Part shown: positions 17,418 to 26,427 of the stretch, one piece after another
How the letters are laid out: every line of letters starts with the position of its first letter
Position numbering within the stretch: position 1 is the stretch's first letter
Assembly (NCBI RefSeq): GCF_004765605.1
Contig: NZ_SRLC01000001.1
Location: 62,001 to 126,000, forward strand
Origin: Hymenobacter aquaticus
GTDB taxonomy: Bacteria > Bacteroidota > Bacteroidia > Cytophagales > Hymenobacteraceae
Direction: 5' to 3'
Length of the DNA stretch: 64,000 nucleotides
Notes under the pieces: generated by a model
What the model saw: only the letters and a program-made list of their open reading frames with translations
Database searches by the model: none
What the model was told of the DNA's origin: nothing
Made by a program: the position numbers and the translations under genes

Positions 17418-17724
17418 ATGAGTGAAGTGGTGAATGAGTGAGTTTGTTGTTCGGCTGGCGCGAATGGCGCGGTCTGTGTCCTTGCGAGGTATAAGCCATT
17501 CCGCGCATCAAGCGGCGTCAGTGCGTCCTCTGCTGGTGACCAATGACCTTCTATTAGAAAGCCCTTTCCCGTTAGCTACGATAAAGGGCTTTTCACGTTA
17601 GAAGGCTCCGCACATTTCAGCGGGCGGATGGCTTCGCAAGCTCGCAATGACACGGGTTGTTGAACGAAAACTCACTCATTCACCACTTCACTCATTCACC
17701 ACTTCACTCATTCACCGCTTCACC
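17413..17724. repeat. Nested GGTGAATGAGTGA inverted repeat between two convergent LytTR genes
   Basis: The outer arms (17413-17445; 17669-17724) are made of an 8-bp word, GTGAATGA/GTGAAGTG, and contain the stop codons of both LytTR genes. This word has TGA in all three frames. The middle level is CTTGCGAG (17481-17488) against CTCGCAATGACAC (17641-17653) with other short complementary words. The centre is a two-way terminator hairpin, AAAGCCCTTT (17558-17567) with AAAGGGCTTT (17583-17592). Confidence 0.85.
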
Positions 17725-18478
17725 CTTCCAGCCAACTCTTAAACGCGGGGGCTTTTTCCTTGCTGACCATGACTTCCTCCGCTGGGGCGGGCGTCAGGTC
17801 CAGTTTTAGCTTGCCGTTGAAGTGGGGGTGCAGGCGCTGCACGGCTTGCAGGTGGGCAATGAACTGGCGGTTGAGGCGGAAAAACTGCCCGGGCTCCAGC
17901 AGGCTTTCCAGCTGTTCCAGCGTGTAGTCGACCACGTAGCGGCGGCCGTCGGTGGCCACCAGGGTCGTGACTTCGTGGCGGCTTTGAAACCAGGCCACCG
18001 CGCCTACCGGCAGGGGCAACAGCTGCTCGCCGCTGCGCACCAGAAAGCGGGTTTTGTACTGGCGCTCGGGCCGGGGCAGACTGTCGCGCAGGCTCTCCAG
18101 CTGCCGGGCCGGGGCCGTGGGCACGCGCCACTCGCGCAGCTTGAGCAGGGCCGCCTGCAGCTCGGCCAACTTGATGGGCTTGAGCAGGTAATCGACGCTG
18201 TTGGCCTTGAACGCCCGCAGCGCGTAGGCATCGTAGGCCGTGGCGAAAATGACCGGGCTGCGCACGATGAGCTGGTCGAACACGTCGAGGCTGAGCCCGT
18301 CGGCCAACTGAATGTCGGAGATAATCAGGTCGGGGGCAGGGTGCTCCGTGAGCCAGCTTACGGCCCCGGCCACGGTGTCGAGCACGGCGGCCACCTGGGC
18401 CTCGGGCGCGGCCTGCAACAGCAGGCGCTGCAGCCGCTCGGCGGCCGGGTACTCGTCTTCGAGCAGCAGTACGGTCAT
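17720..18478 (-). CDS. LytTR-family response regulator 2
   Basis: 252 residues, start ATG 18476-18478. An upstream in-frame start would read through repeats and was rejected. Receiver: LEDEYPAAERL, Asp55 in IISDIQLADG, FATAYDAYALRAF, DYLLKPIK. LytTR domain from about 150 (FLVRSGEQLLPLPVGAVAWFQS ... FFRLNRQFIAHLQAVQ ... SKEKAPAFKSWLE). Paired with LytS2 upstream. It is clearly paralogous to regulator 1, and the two genes converge. Confidence 0.92.
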   Translation of the reverse strand: MTVLLLEDEYPAAERLQRLLLQAAPEAQVAAVLDTVAGAVSWLTEHPAPDLIISDIQLADGLSLDVFDQLIVRSPVIFATAYDAYALRAFKANSVDYLLKPIKLAELQAALLKLREWRVPTAPARQLESLRDSLPRPERQYKTRFLVRSGEQLLPLPVGAVAWFQSRHEVTTLVATDGRRYVVDYTLEQLESLLEPGQFFRLNRQFIAHLQAVQRLHPHFNGKLKLDLTPAPAEEVMVSKEKAPAFKSWLEG

Positions 18479-18575
18479 TTTGCTGGTTGTTAATTGCTGG
18501 TTGTTAATTGCTGGTTGTTGGTTGGCCATTGTTCAGCGCGTAACTGCCCTACAACTAGCAACTAACAACTCGCCT
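18479..18575. repeat. TTGCTGGTTGTTAA inverted repeat between LytS2 and LytTR2
   Basis: The 14-bp word TTGCTGGTTGTTAA is repeated in tandem from 18479 next to the LytTR2 start codon. CAACTAGCAACTAACAAC at 18552-18569 is an inverted, slightly diverged copy. That arm encodes the last codons (Ser-Cys-stop) of LytS2. Confidence 0.75.
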
Positions 18576-19593
18576 CCAGCAGGGGCAGATACACGGTAAA
18601 GGTAGCGTCGGTGGCCTCGATGCGCACCGGGAGCGGAGCTTGCAGCAGCTCGTAGCGGTGCACGGTGTTTTGCAGCCCCAGGCCGGTGCTGGGCCCCAGG
18701 CCCGCTGCGCGGGGCCGAAACGTGTTTTGCACCCGCACGTAGCCGCTGCCCACCTCGGCGCTGATGCTGACGGTCAGGGGATGCTCCCGGCTCACCACGT
18801 TGTGCTTCAGGGCATTTTCGACCAGCAGCTGCACGCTCAGGGGGGCCACATGCTGGCTGAGCAGCTCCGGCGAAAGGTGCTGAGTGACGAGCAGGTTGTC
18901 GCGGAAGCGGGTTTTTTGCAGGGCCACGTAGGTTTCCACGAAGGCCAGCTCCTCGCCGAGCGGCACGGTGGCTTTTTCCCGGCTCAGCAGCACGTAGCGG
19001 TACACGTCGGCCAGCTGCTCCACAAACTGCTGAGCCGGCTGGTTGGCCTCGTCGATGAGGGCTGCCAGGGTGTTGAGGCTATTGAAGAGGAAGTGCGGGT
19101 CGAGCTGGTTCTGGAGGGCTTCGAGCTGGCTCTGCACCCCGGCCTGGGTGAGCTGCTCGGCCCGGCGCACGTTGTGCTCCCACTGCTCAAAGAAATGCAG
19201 GCTTTCGTAGAGCAGCATCACCAGCACCGTCGGAATCAGGTTAAACTCAATCTGCCGGAGCAGACTCAGGGGCTGCAGGGAAAAGTACGGGGGCAGCAGC
19301 AGGTGCAGAAACGCCACGATGGCCACCGTGGCGGCGGCGGTATACAGCAGGCACAGGCCCGCCAGCCGCCAGAGTCGCCGCCGCGTCTGCCCCACGGCGG
19401 GGTAGCGCCGCAGCAATCCCCGCCACAAAGCGCTGGTGCCCAGCCACAGCACCGTGGTAAACAGCAGCGCAATGCCCAGGTGCACCGCCAGCAGGCCCAC
19501 CGACGGGCCTTCGGGCAGGTCATCCAGCGTGAGCAGGCAAATCAGGGTGGCCAGCACCGGAATGCCTTGCCAGCGCAAACGGCGGTCAGTCAT
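18562..19593 (-). CDS. LytS-type sensor histidine kinase 2
   Basis: 343 residues with four membrane helices (about 8-22, 33-55, 74-100, 112-131) and a His_kinase domain with His167 in LQNQLDPHFLFNSLNTLAAL, N box LLVENALKHN and G box TGLGLQNTVHRY. It is the kinase for LytTR2. It ends a compact operon of five genes read leftwards from 21548. Confidence 0.9.
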   Translation of the reverse strand: MTDRRLRWQGIPVLATLICLLTLDDLPEGPSVGLLAVHLGIALLFTTVLWLGTSALWRGLLRRYPAVGQTRRRLWRLAGLCLLYTAAATVAIVAFLHLLLPPYFSLQPLSLLRQIEFNLIPTVLVMLLYESLHFFEQWEHNVRRAEQLTQAGVQSQLEALQNQLDPHFLFNSLNTLAALIDEANQPAQQFVEQLADVYRYVLLSREKATVPLGEELAFVETYVALQKTRFRDNLLVTQHLSPELLSQHVAPLSVQLLVENALKHNVVSREHPLTVSISAEVGSGYVRVQNTFRPRAAGLGPSTGLGLQNTVHRYELLQAPLPVRIEATDATFTVYLPLLEASC

Positions 19594-19644
19594 AGACGTA
19601 AAGATGATGGTGCCGCCGGAAAAAGCAGTGCGCTGCCGGCTAAT

Positions 19645-20160
19645 TTACACGCCAGGCTTTTGGGCCGCCCGGCGCAGCAGGGCGGGCACTACCAGGTGGT
19701 GAAAGGGCTTGATGAGCGTGAAGTAAGCGCGCCCAAACCAGTTGTGAAACTGCACCACCGTCGTCACCACGGCGGCCGGCCCCGCCGGCGCCTCCACCAG
19801 CACCGACACCCGAAAATCGAGGTGCCGGTCGTCCTGGCCCAGAATCACTTCCCGGGGGCCCACGGCAAATACCCGGAAGGGCCCTAGCCGGCCGCCGACC
19901 TCTAGCGTGGCTCCCTGGGGCGGGCGGGCGGCAGCGGGGAACGTCCGCAAACCGAAGGGACGCACCAGCCAGTCGCGCAGCTTCATCAGGTAGCCCACCC
20001 AGGCCGGGCCCGGCCCAAACAGCCACTGCGCTACGGCTGCCGCCCCGTGGGGCGCGTGGGCGGGCAGGGGCAGGCGGTAGGCGTCGGTGTAGTGGGCCGG
20101 GGTAGCGGCCAGAGCACTGTGGCGGGGCAGGGGCACGAGGTCAACGGTAATGCGGGACAT
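19645..20160 (-). CDS. DUF2867-family protein
   Basis: 171 residues, start ATG 20158-20160 (MSRITVDLVPLPRHSALAA). The pattern YTDAYRLPLP, FGPGPAWVGYLMKLRDWLV, DRHLDFRVSVL and VVQFHNWFGRAYFTLIKPFH is that of DUF2867, a polyketide-cyclase/START-like fold often found beside oxidoreductases or membrane proteins. No catalytic role is assigned. It begins 24 bp after the membrane protein gene ends. Confidence 0.72.
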   Translation of the reverse strand: MSRITVDLVPLPRHSALAATPAHYTDAYRLPLPAHAPHGAAAVAQWLFGPGPAWVGYLMKLRDWLVRPFGLRTFPAAARPPQGATLEVGGRLGPFRVFAVGPREVILGQDDRHLDFRVSVLVEAPAGPAAVVTTVVQFHNWFGRAYFTLIKPFHHLVVPALLRRAAQKPGV

Positions 20161-20183
20161 AGCTTGGGCGAGGGTAAACGATG

Positions 20184-21056
20184 CTAACTCAGTTTCCAGA
20201 AGGGCAAACCCTGCAAGGCGTGAACATAAAGCCAGGCAATGGCGGCCGTATACAGCAGGGTGAATAGCGCAATACCCGCGCCCTGCCCCCGGGCCTGCAG
20301 CCGGGGCACGTAGCGGGCCAGCAGCCAGCCAAACAAGGGCAGGGCTTGCAGGGCGTGCAGCCCCAGGAAGTGGGCGGCCCGCAAATCGCCGTGGCGGGTG
20401 CTCCAGCCCAGGCCCGGCAGGCCCGGTCCGCCGTCGGCAGCGCCAATGGTGTGGCCCAGGTGGTGAATCATGCTGCCGCCAATAGCGCTGCCCACCAGAA
20501 ACACCACCAGCCCCAGGCGCAGGCCCCACACGTAGGCCGTGGGGCCGAAGGGCCGGTAGCGCAGCGTGAGCACCAGGGCCCAGACCAGCAGCCCGGTGTT
20601 CAGCATAATGAAAACACCCATGATGCTGAACAGCAGTCCATCCAGTGGCGCGGCCACGTTGAAGTGGGAGGTGGTACCGCGCGCGGCCTGCCCGAAGACA
20701 ATCAGGATTTCCATCACCATGCTCAGGGCCACACCCCCGCTGATGCGGCGCACCGCGCACTGGGCCGGGGCGGGCAAGTCGGCCAGCAGCCAGCCCAGCG
20801 TCCAGAGGTAAATCAGGCCCGAAAGCGCAAACTTCAGCGGCTTAAACCACACGTGCAGGCCCAGCACCATCCGGTCGTCGAGGGGCAGCAGCAGCAGGGC
20901 GGCCAGGCCCAGCACCAGGTGCACCCACCCGCCCACCGACAAAGCCGGGTTGCACTGGTGCAGCACCCGCAGGAACTGGCGCACCGCGCCCATCGATTCC
21001 GGAGCAGTGGCAGTGGGCTGGGCCAGCGTACGGCCCGGGAAAGCAAGCGTTTTCAT
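20184..21056 (-). CDS. Multi-pass membrane protein of unknown function
   Basis: 290 residues with about seven hydrophobic helices after a short polar N-terminus. His residues lie in or near membrane segments (VHLVLGLAALLLLPL, MIHHLGHTIG, AHFLGLHALQALPLFGWLLA). No family was recognised with confidence. The tight operon with the ABA4-like and DUF2867 genes suggests a joint role at the membrane, under LytS2/LytTR2. Confidence 0.7.
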   Translation of the reverse strand: MKTLAFPGRTLAQPTATAPESMGAVRQFLRVLHQCNPALSVGGWVHLVLGLAALLLLPLDDRMVLGLHVWFKPLKFALSGLIYLWTLGWLLADLPAPAQCAVRRISGGVALSMVMEILIVFGQAARGTTSHFNVAAPLDGLLFSIMGVFIMLNTGLLVWALVLTLRYRPFGPTAYVWGLRLGLVVFLVGSAIGGSMIHHLGHTIGAADGGPGLPGLGWSTRHGDLRAAHFLGLHALQALPLFGWLLARYVPRLQARGQGAGIALFTLLYTAAIAWLYVHALQGLPFWKLS

Positions 21057-21086
21057 AGCGAAGAAGAAAGATGGAAGTGGTAGAAA

Positions 21087-21548
21087 TCAGGCCAGGGCCG
21101 CCGGAGGCAGCGCGGGGGAGGCCAGCGGGTAAAACCGGCGTAGCGCGTGGTAGAGCAGAAAGCCCACCGGCCCGAGCAGAAACGTAAGCACCAGCACCGG
21201 CACCAGCAGCAGGTGGGGCACGCCCCGGCGCTGGGCGTCGCGGCTCGCCCAGGCGCCCACCGCCAGGTCGAAGCAGAGGTAGTGCACCCAGCCGGCCAGC
21301 AGCGCCCACGGGTCCTGAAACAGGGCGGCCACCTCGACCAGGGAGCCAAAGCCGCCCTGACTGCCCTGGCCGCCCAGGTAGTGCCAGCCGATGCAGCCAG
21401 CGTAGAGTACGGCCAGCACCAGGGGCAGGGCCCCGCTGCCCACTACCCAGCGCGTGACGCGCCAGCGTGGGGCAAACACGAGCAGCAGCCAGCCCGGCAG
21501 CACGATATTGCCGGCTATCTGGAACAGGGATTCGGGAGAAAGAGCCAT
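21087..21548 (-). CDS. ABA4-like (DUF4281) membrane protein
   Basis: 153 residues with four membrane helices. The family signature is plain: LFQIAGNIVLPGWLLLVFAP near the start, LVEVAALFQDPWALLAGWVHYLCFDLAVG in the middle, GVPHLLLVPVLVLTFLLGPVGFLLY at the end. Plant ABA4 is needed for neoxanthin formation; bacterial members are uncharacterised. It is the first gene of the leftward operon. Confidence 0.8.
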   Translation of the reverse strand: MALSPESLFQIAGNIVLPGWLLLVFAPRWRVTRWVVGSGALPLVLAVLYAGCIGWHYLGGQGSQGGFGSLVEVAALFQDPWALLAGWVHYLCFDLAVGAWASRDAQRRGVPHLLLVPVLVLTFLLGPVGFLLYHALRRFYPLASPALPPAALA

Positions 21549-21727
21549 CTTCGTAGTGCGGTTGAGTACCCAAACTTCCGGAAAGCCGCGCGGTTGTGTA
21601 GCTGCAAAAGGGGTGAAACCGCCCGGAGCCGGGGTGAACCGGCCAACTAAATCTGGTGAGCCGCGCGGAACGACTTTTCTTCTCCAAGAGAAAAACTCCC
21701 CCGGCCGCCGCTCGTACTGTGGGGCAC

Positions 21728-22414
21728 GTGAATCGAATAGTGAAGAAATGGCTGGGCCTGAGCCTGCTGCTCGGGGGCCTGCCGCTGCTGGCCCGGGCCG
21801 GGGCCGCCGAAGACTCCTCGCGCGTGCGGCCGGCGCACCGGCGCATCGTGTTTCAGTTTGATAACCGCTACTCCGTCATCGATGGTAAGCTTGTGGGCAT
21901 CAATGGGCTGAAGCTGGCCGTGGAGTGGCGCGGGCGGCTGCGGGCCGGGGCCGGGGGCTACCTGCTCAGCAACGGCATCCCCTCGCAGGAGGTGCTGCCC
22001 ACCGGCATGCCCGCCGGTACCAAGGCCGAGCTGCGCTTCCGCTACGTGGCCGCCTACGCCGAGTACCTGTTTATCCGCTCGAACCGCTGGGAGCTGAGCG
22101 CGCCCCTGCAGTTTGGGGGCGGCCGTTTTTTTACCAGCTTCGAGCAGCCCGACGGCACCAAAAGCAAGGATGCCAAATCGACGGTGTGGCTGCTGGAGCC
22201 GTCCGCGTCGGGCCACTTCCGGGTGTTTCCCTGGTTTGGCATCGGGGCGGGAGCCGGCTGGCGCGAAACCCTGTTCGTGGAACCCAGCCTCGACGAAGCC
22301 CTCGACGGCCCCATCTTCTACGGCCGCGTCAAGCTGTTTCTGGGGGATTTATACAAGACGGCCCGCTTCAAGCGCAAGCTCTTTTCCCAGCAGCATTTCC
22401 GCTACGCGGACTAG
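21728..22414 (+). CDS. Secreted beta-rich protein, likely outer-membrane or periplasmic
   Basis: 228 residues if the GTG at 21728 is used, which gives a signal peptide (VNRIVKKWLGLSLLLGGLPL, ending ARA); a GTG at 21656 is less likely. The body alternates aromatic and glycine residues in beta-strand fashion (FQFDNRYSVIDGKLVGING, LRFRYVAAYAEYLFIRSNRW, FGIGAGAGWRETLFVEPSLD), like small outer-membrane beta-barrels. Family not recognised. Confidence 0.65.
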   Translation: MNRIVKKWLGLSLLLGGLPLLARAGAAEDSSRVRPAHRRIVFQFDNRYSVIDGKLVGINGLKLAVEWRGRLRAGAGGYLLSNGIPSQEVLPTGMPAGTKAELRFRYVAAYAEYLFIRSNRWELSAPLQFGGGRFFTSFEQPDGTKSKDAKSTVWLLEPSASGHFRVFPWFGIGAGAGWRETLFVEPSLDEALDGPIFYGRVKLFLGDLYKTARFKRKLFSQQHFRYAD

Positions 22415-22463
22415 CTGCGGCCTGCTCGTCGGGCCGGGTAAAACCCTTCCTGCAAAGCACACA

Positions 22464-22499
22464 AAAAAGCCTGCCTCCCGATGGGGGAAGCAGGCTTTT
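22464..22499. terminator. Two-way terminator
   Basis: AAAAGCCTGC (22465-22474) and GCAGGCTTTT (22490-22499) form the stem, between convergent genes. Confidence 0.75.
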
Positions 22500-22533
22500 C
22501 CTGTTCAGAATGGCCTAAATGCTGGCTTGTGGG

Positions 22534-22923
22534 CTATTTCGGGCCCGAGGAGGTCGTCATGCGGCGCAGCAGAATGTGGGTGGCCTGCTGGTTTTTCTGG
22601 CCGTTGGGCAAGGAGTACACCTGCACCACTTCCCAGCCCAGCTTACCCATGTAGTTGAGCGTGCTCAAGGGCGTGGAAAACACTTCCAGCTTGCCCACTT
22701 CCCGCTTGGCCATGTCACTGTCGCCGAGCTTTTCGTAGCCGAAGCCGAAGTCCACGAAGATGTCGCCGCCCTTGGTTTTGGTGGGCTCGTTCAGAAACTC
22801 GGTTTTCAGTAGCTCGCAGTACTCGTAGCGGGCCGCGTTCAGGTTGGTGGTTTGCGCCCGGGAGGTGGTAGCGCGGCCGGCCAGCAACGAGAGCAGCAGG
22901 GCCGGGAAGAGCAGTTTTTTCAT
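22534..22923 (-). CDS. Small secreted protein, DUF4177-like
   Basis: 129 residues with a signal peptide (1-23). YEYCELLKTEF, LSTLNYMGKLGWEVVQVYSL and QATHILLRR match the short alpha/beta pattern of DUF4177-type proteins (LN..G..GWE.V). Role unknown. It lies 30 bp after the dipeptidyl peptidase III gene, so the two are probably one transcript. Confidence 0.65.
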   Translation of the reverse strand: MKKLLFPALLLSLLAGRATTSRAQTTNLNAARYEYCELLKTEFLNEPTKTKGGDIFVDFGFGYEKLGDSDMAKREVGKLEVFSTPLSTLNYMGKLGWEVVQVYSLPNGQKNQQATHILLRRMTTSSGPK

Positions 22924-22953
22924 GGCAGTCGGAAAAGAGGCGGGGCTGAAACC

Positions 22954-25137
22954 TTAGTTGTAGTTGGGCAGAAACTTGTACTTGCGGCCGTAATCAAGCA
23001 TTTGCTGGGCAAAATCGGAAGGATATTCCACCTTCACGTCCACGATTTTGCCGCCCTGCTCCACCGGCACCAGCTTGGGCTGGATAAAGCCGGCGTAGGG
23101 CGCGATGTTGAGCTTCTCGTAGCGGGCCAGCACTTCCTTGTGCAGCACCGGGTCCACCTTCACGCCGTAGGTTTCAATCAGGTTTTTGGCCGCCGCGTAG
23201 TCGCCCTCGCTGGTCAGGCGCTGCAGCTCGCGCAGGAGCTGGCCAAACAGGCCCCGCAGCTTCTGGTAGTCGTTGATTTTGAAGTAGGTCTTGCCATTCT
23301 TGGTCACCTTCTCAATGACGTTGTTCTTTTTGCCCTTCTCGTAGGCCCATTTGGCCACCATCTGGCGGTTGCGCATGTGGGCTTCCTCCACGGTTTCGCC
23401 CAGGGGCAGGCGCACCAGCTGGCCCATCAGGCCGTTGCGGATGTAGTTGTCGTACTCGGCCTTGCCCACTTCCAGGCTCGGCACCACGCCCAGCTGCACC
23501 AGCTTGTTGTCCATCAGGTAGTACAGGGCCACCAGGTCGGCGCGGCCTTCCTCGATGGCCGAGGCGTAGCTTTTCAGGGTTTCCTTGGGCGTGCCCACGC
23601 CGGGGTTGATCTGGCCCGAGGCGTGGCCGATGACCTCGTGCATGTCGGTGTGGAGCTTACCGGCCAGGCCGGCAAACTTGCGGGCCCGGGCTTTTTCCTC
23701 GTCGGAGTAGGCAAACTCGTCGAGCGAGCCGCCGGCGTCGGCCATGCCGTAGGCGTCCACGATGTTGCCCAGGTTCACCGACTTGGAGCCGTGCTCCTTG
23801 CGAATCCAGGTGGCGTTGGGCAGGTTGATGCCGATGGGCGTGGCCGGGGCCGCGTCGCCGCTTTCCACCACCGTGGTAATCACCTTGGCCGTGATGCCCA
23901 CCACGTTCTTTTTCTTGTGCTTGGGCAGAATCGGCGAGTTGTCCTCAAACCACTGGGCCTGGTCGCCGATGGCCTTGATGCGCTTGGTGGCCTCCAGATC
24001 CTTGAACGACACCACCGACTCGTAGCTGGCGCGGTAGCCCAGCGGGTCGCCGTACACCTCGATAAAGCCGTTCACTACGTCGGTGCGGCTCTTCGTGTCG
24101 CGCACCCAGGCAATGTTGTAGTCGTCCCAGGTTTTCAGGTCGCCGGTGGTGTAGTACTGCACCAGGCGCTGCAACGCCAGCTTCTGCTCGGGGTTTTCGG
24201 CCACGTCCACGGCCTTGCCCAGCCAGTACACCACCTGGGTCAGGGCCTCGCCGTACATGCCGCCCACCTTCCAAGTGCGCTCCACGATCTGGCCCTGGGC
24301 ATCCTTGGTGAGCTTCGAATTCAGGCCGTAGGAAACGGGCCGCTGGTCCTTTTTGTCGATTTTCTGGGCGTAGAAGTCCTCTGCTTCCTTCTGGGTCACG
24401 CCCTCGTAGAAGTTGTTGGCCGAGGTAGCCACCAGGTCGGCGTCCTTTTCCTGATTGACGCGCTTGGCGTTCAGGTTAGCGTCGAAGATGATGGGGGTGA
24501 TGGTGGCCAGGAACTGGTCCACGGTTTCGCCTTTTTCCAGGGGCAGGGTGCCGGCGTCCACGCTTTTCACCAGCTGGACGAAGTAGGCCGCCGAGCATTC
24601 GGGCACGAACTTGCGGGTGGAGTAGTGGTGGTGAATGCCGTTGCTGAACCACACCCGCTTGGTATAGATGTTCAGCTTGTTGGCCTCGTCTACGCGCTGG
24701 GTGTTGGTGGTGCTCGAAATCTGCTGCTGGTTGGCGGGCCAGATGGCCTCCAGCGCGCGGCGCACGCGCAGGTTGTGCTTGTAGTTCTGGTCGTAGGAAA
24801 TTTCCCGGCCGCAGAGCGCGGCTTCGTAGAGGTAATACAGCAGCTCTTTCTGTTGGGGCGCCAGCTCCTCAAAGCCCGGCACTTGGTAGCGCAGCACGCG
24901 CAAATCGGCAAACTGCTCACTGACCACCTGGAAGGCGGCCACGGGCTTGTCGAGCAGGGCGTCGGAAGTGCTGACGGAAGAGGCTTCCAGCGTGCGGGTG
25001 GTAACCTTAGCGAGGTCCGAGCCAGTGTCGGAAGCAGGAGAAGTGGTGGAGGCGGTGGTGGCCGTGGTGCTGGCGCAGCCACCACCCAACTGAGCGGCCA
25101 GCAGCAGGGCTGCAACCGAAATATGGGTACGCTTCAT
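22954..25137 (-). CDS. Dipeptidyl peptidase III-like (M49) metallopeptidase, lipoprotein
   Basis: 727 residues, start ATG 25135-25137. The lipoprotein signal ends LGGGC. The zinc motif of family M49 is present as HEVIGHASGQ (His500), followed by EEGRADLVALYYLMD with the third ligand. The length fits the family. M49 enzymes remove dipeptides from peptide N-termini; a lipid anchor implies action in the periplasm or at the cell surface. The family's usual motif is HELLGH, so HEVIGH is a mild variant. Confidence 0.9.
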   Translation of the reverse strand: MKRTHISVAALLLAAQLGGGCASTTATTASTTSPASDTGSDLAKVTTRTLEASSVSTSDALLDKPVAAFQVVSEQFADLRVLRYQVPGFEELAPQQKELLYYLYEAALCGREISYDQNYKHNLRVRRALEAIWPANQQQISSTTNTQRVDEANKLNIYTKRVWFSNGIHHHYSTRKFVPECSAAYFVQLVKSVDAGTLPLEKGETVDQFLATITPIIFDANLNAKRVNQEKDADLVATSANNFYEGVTQKEAEDFYAQKIDKKDQRPVSYGLNSKLTKDAQGQIVERTWKVGGMYGEALTQVVYWLGKAVDVAENPEQKLALQRLVQYYTTGDLKTWDDYNIAWVRDTKSRTDVVNGFIEVYGDPLGYRASYESVVSFKDLEATKRIKAIGDQAQWFEDNSPILPKHKKKNVVGITAKVITTVVESGDAAPATPIGINLPNATWIRKEHGSKSVNLGNIVDAYGMADAGGSLDEFAYSDEEKARARKFAGLAGKLHTDMHEVIGHASGQINPGVGTPKETLKSYASAIEEGRADLVALYYLMDNKLVQLGVVPSLEVGKAEYDNYIRNGLMGQLVRLPLGETVEEAHMRNRQMVAKWAYEKGKKNNVIEKVTKNGKTYFKINDYQKLRGLFGQLLRELQRLTSEGDYAAAKNLIETYGVKVDPVLHKEVLARYEKLNIAPYAGFIQPKLVPVEQGGKIVDVKVEYPSDFAQQMLDYGRKYKFLPNYN

Positions 25138-25275
25138 TGCGAAAATTGCGGATGGAAAGTTGTACAAATCAACGTCTTTTTTCACATAGTTAAGACGCCC
25201 GGTCCGCGCGCAATACGCCCGGGCCGAAAAGCCGGGCTGCCAGGGGCCGGTGGTTCAGCGGAGGCCGCCGCAAAC

Positions 25276-26427
25276 CTAGCGGTGGGGTTCGTCGGGGCGC
25301 CGGGGGGCGGTGGCGGCGCGCAGCGTGTTCAGCCGGTCGAGCTTACCCGAGGCCGTGGTGCGAAACTGCGGCACGTACACCAGCTCCCGGGGCCGCTCGT
25401 AGCGCTCCAGCCGCTCGGCCAGCAACGCCAGCAGCCGCGCGGCCTGGGCCTCCGACAGCGGCGTGCCCTCCAGAAAAGCCGTGACCTGCTCGCCCAGGCG
25501 GGCATCGGGGCGGCCGGCCACGAAGGCGCGGCGCGTGGGCAGGTTCAGCTCGACCAAGGCCACTTCCAGCACTTTTTCCACCTTCTCGGCCTGCACTTTC
25601 ACCCCGCCGGAGTTGATGACGAAGTCGGCGCGGCCCAGCCACTCGAAGGTGTGCTCATCCAGCAGCGTTACCCGGTCGTTGGTCGTAATCAGGCGGTCAT
25701 CCGTCACGTCGGCGCGCACCGTCAGGCAGCCGCGCCCGTCCTGCCCGATGTGGATGCCGGGCAGGGCGCGGTACGTATGCGTGGCCGTGGGGCCGTTGAG
25801 GCGACGCAGGGCAATGTGGGAGGCCGTTTCGGTCATGCCATACGTCAGGTACACCGGCACTTTCAGCGGCTGCAGGGCTTTTTCCAGGCTGCTTTCCACC
25901 GTGGCCCCGCCCACCAGAATGGCTTTCAGGCGGTTGAGCCGGGGCAGGTACGCCGGCGTGAGCACCTCGCGCATCTGCAACGGCACGAAGGAGGCGAAGT
26001 CGAACTCGGCCGTGGGCGGCACCAGGGCCAGCGGGTCGGCGTGGGGCTCCACGATGGTCAGGTGCAGGTTCAGCTCTAGGCCGCGCACCAGCATCATCAT
26101 GCCGCCCACAAACTCGCAGTTCAAGCACACCAGCATCCGGTCGCCGGGGCCCAGGTCGAAGTAGTCGCCGGTGCGGCGGGCCGAGGCCGCCAGCTGCCGC
26201 CGCCGCATCGTCACGAGCTGCGGCTTGCCGGTGGAGCCGGAGGTGCGCAGGCCAAACTCCTGGGCCCCGTTCAGCCACTGCCGGCAGAAATCCAGCACCT
26301 TGGCCTCGTAGCCGTTCAGGTCGACGGGGCTGCCTGCGGGGTACTGCTTGATGTCGGCGTAGCGAAATTCGCGGCCGTTGAGCAGCAGGGAGTCGGGCAG
26401 GAGCGGGGTAGAGGAGGCAGCAGACAT
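25276..26427 (-). CDS. menE: O-succinylbenzoate-CoA ligase-like AMP-binding enzyme (MenE)
   Basis: 383 residues, ATG 26425-26427. An adenylate-forming enzyme: P-loop LRTSGSTGKPQLV, A5-like YLTYGMTETASHIAL, FEWLGRADFVINSGGVKVQ and the C-terminal lysine region TTASGKLDRLN. It is shorter than typical acyl-CoA ligases, as MenE proteins are. It is called MenE because menB, menD, menF and a menI-like gene lie 5-10 kb downstream on the same strand; the step would be OSB to OSB-CoA in menaquinone synthesis. Confidence 0.8.
   Translation of the reverse strand: MSAASSTPLLPDSLLLNGREFRYADIKQYPAGSPVDLNGYEAKVLDFCRQWLNGAQEFGLRTSGSTGKPQLVTMRRRQLAASARRTGDYFDLGPGDRMLVCLNCEFVGGMMMLVRGLELNLHLTIVEPHADPLALVPPTAEFDFASFVPLQMREVLTPAYLPRLNRLKAILVGGATVESSLEKALQPLKVPVYLTYGMTETASHIALRRLNGPTATHTYRALPGIHIGQDGRGCLTVRADVTDDRLITTNDRVTLLDEHTFEWLGRADFVINSGGVKVQAEKVEKVLEVALVELNLPTRRAFVAGRPDARLGEQVTAFLEGTPLSEAQAARLLALLAERLERYERPRELVYVPQFRTTASGKLDRLNTLRAATAPRRPDEPHR

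Noticed and set aside
19645..20760. A 371-residue leftward frame including the DUF2867 gene
   Set aside because: Its upstream two thirds overlap the membrane protein gene in another frame. The DUF2867 start at 20160 fits the family.
22852..26079. A 1075-residue open frame on the plus strand
   Set aside because: It runs antisense to the dipeptidyl peptidase III and menE genes; high GC leaves the opposite frame open. Composition (Gly, Val, His, Gln rich) is that of a shadow frame.
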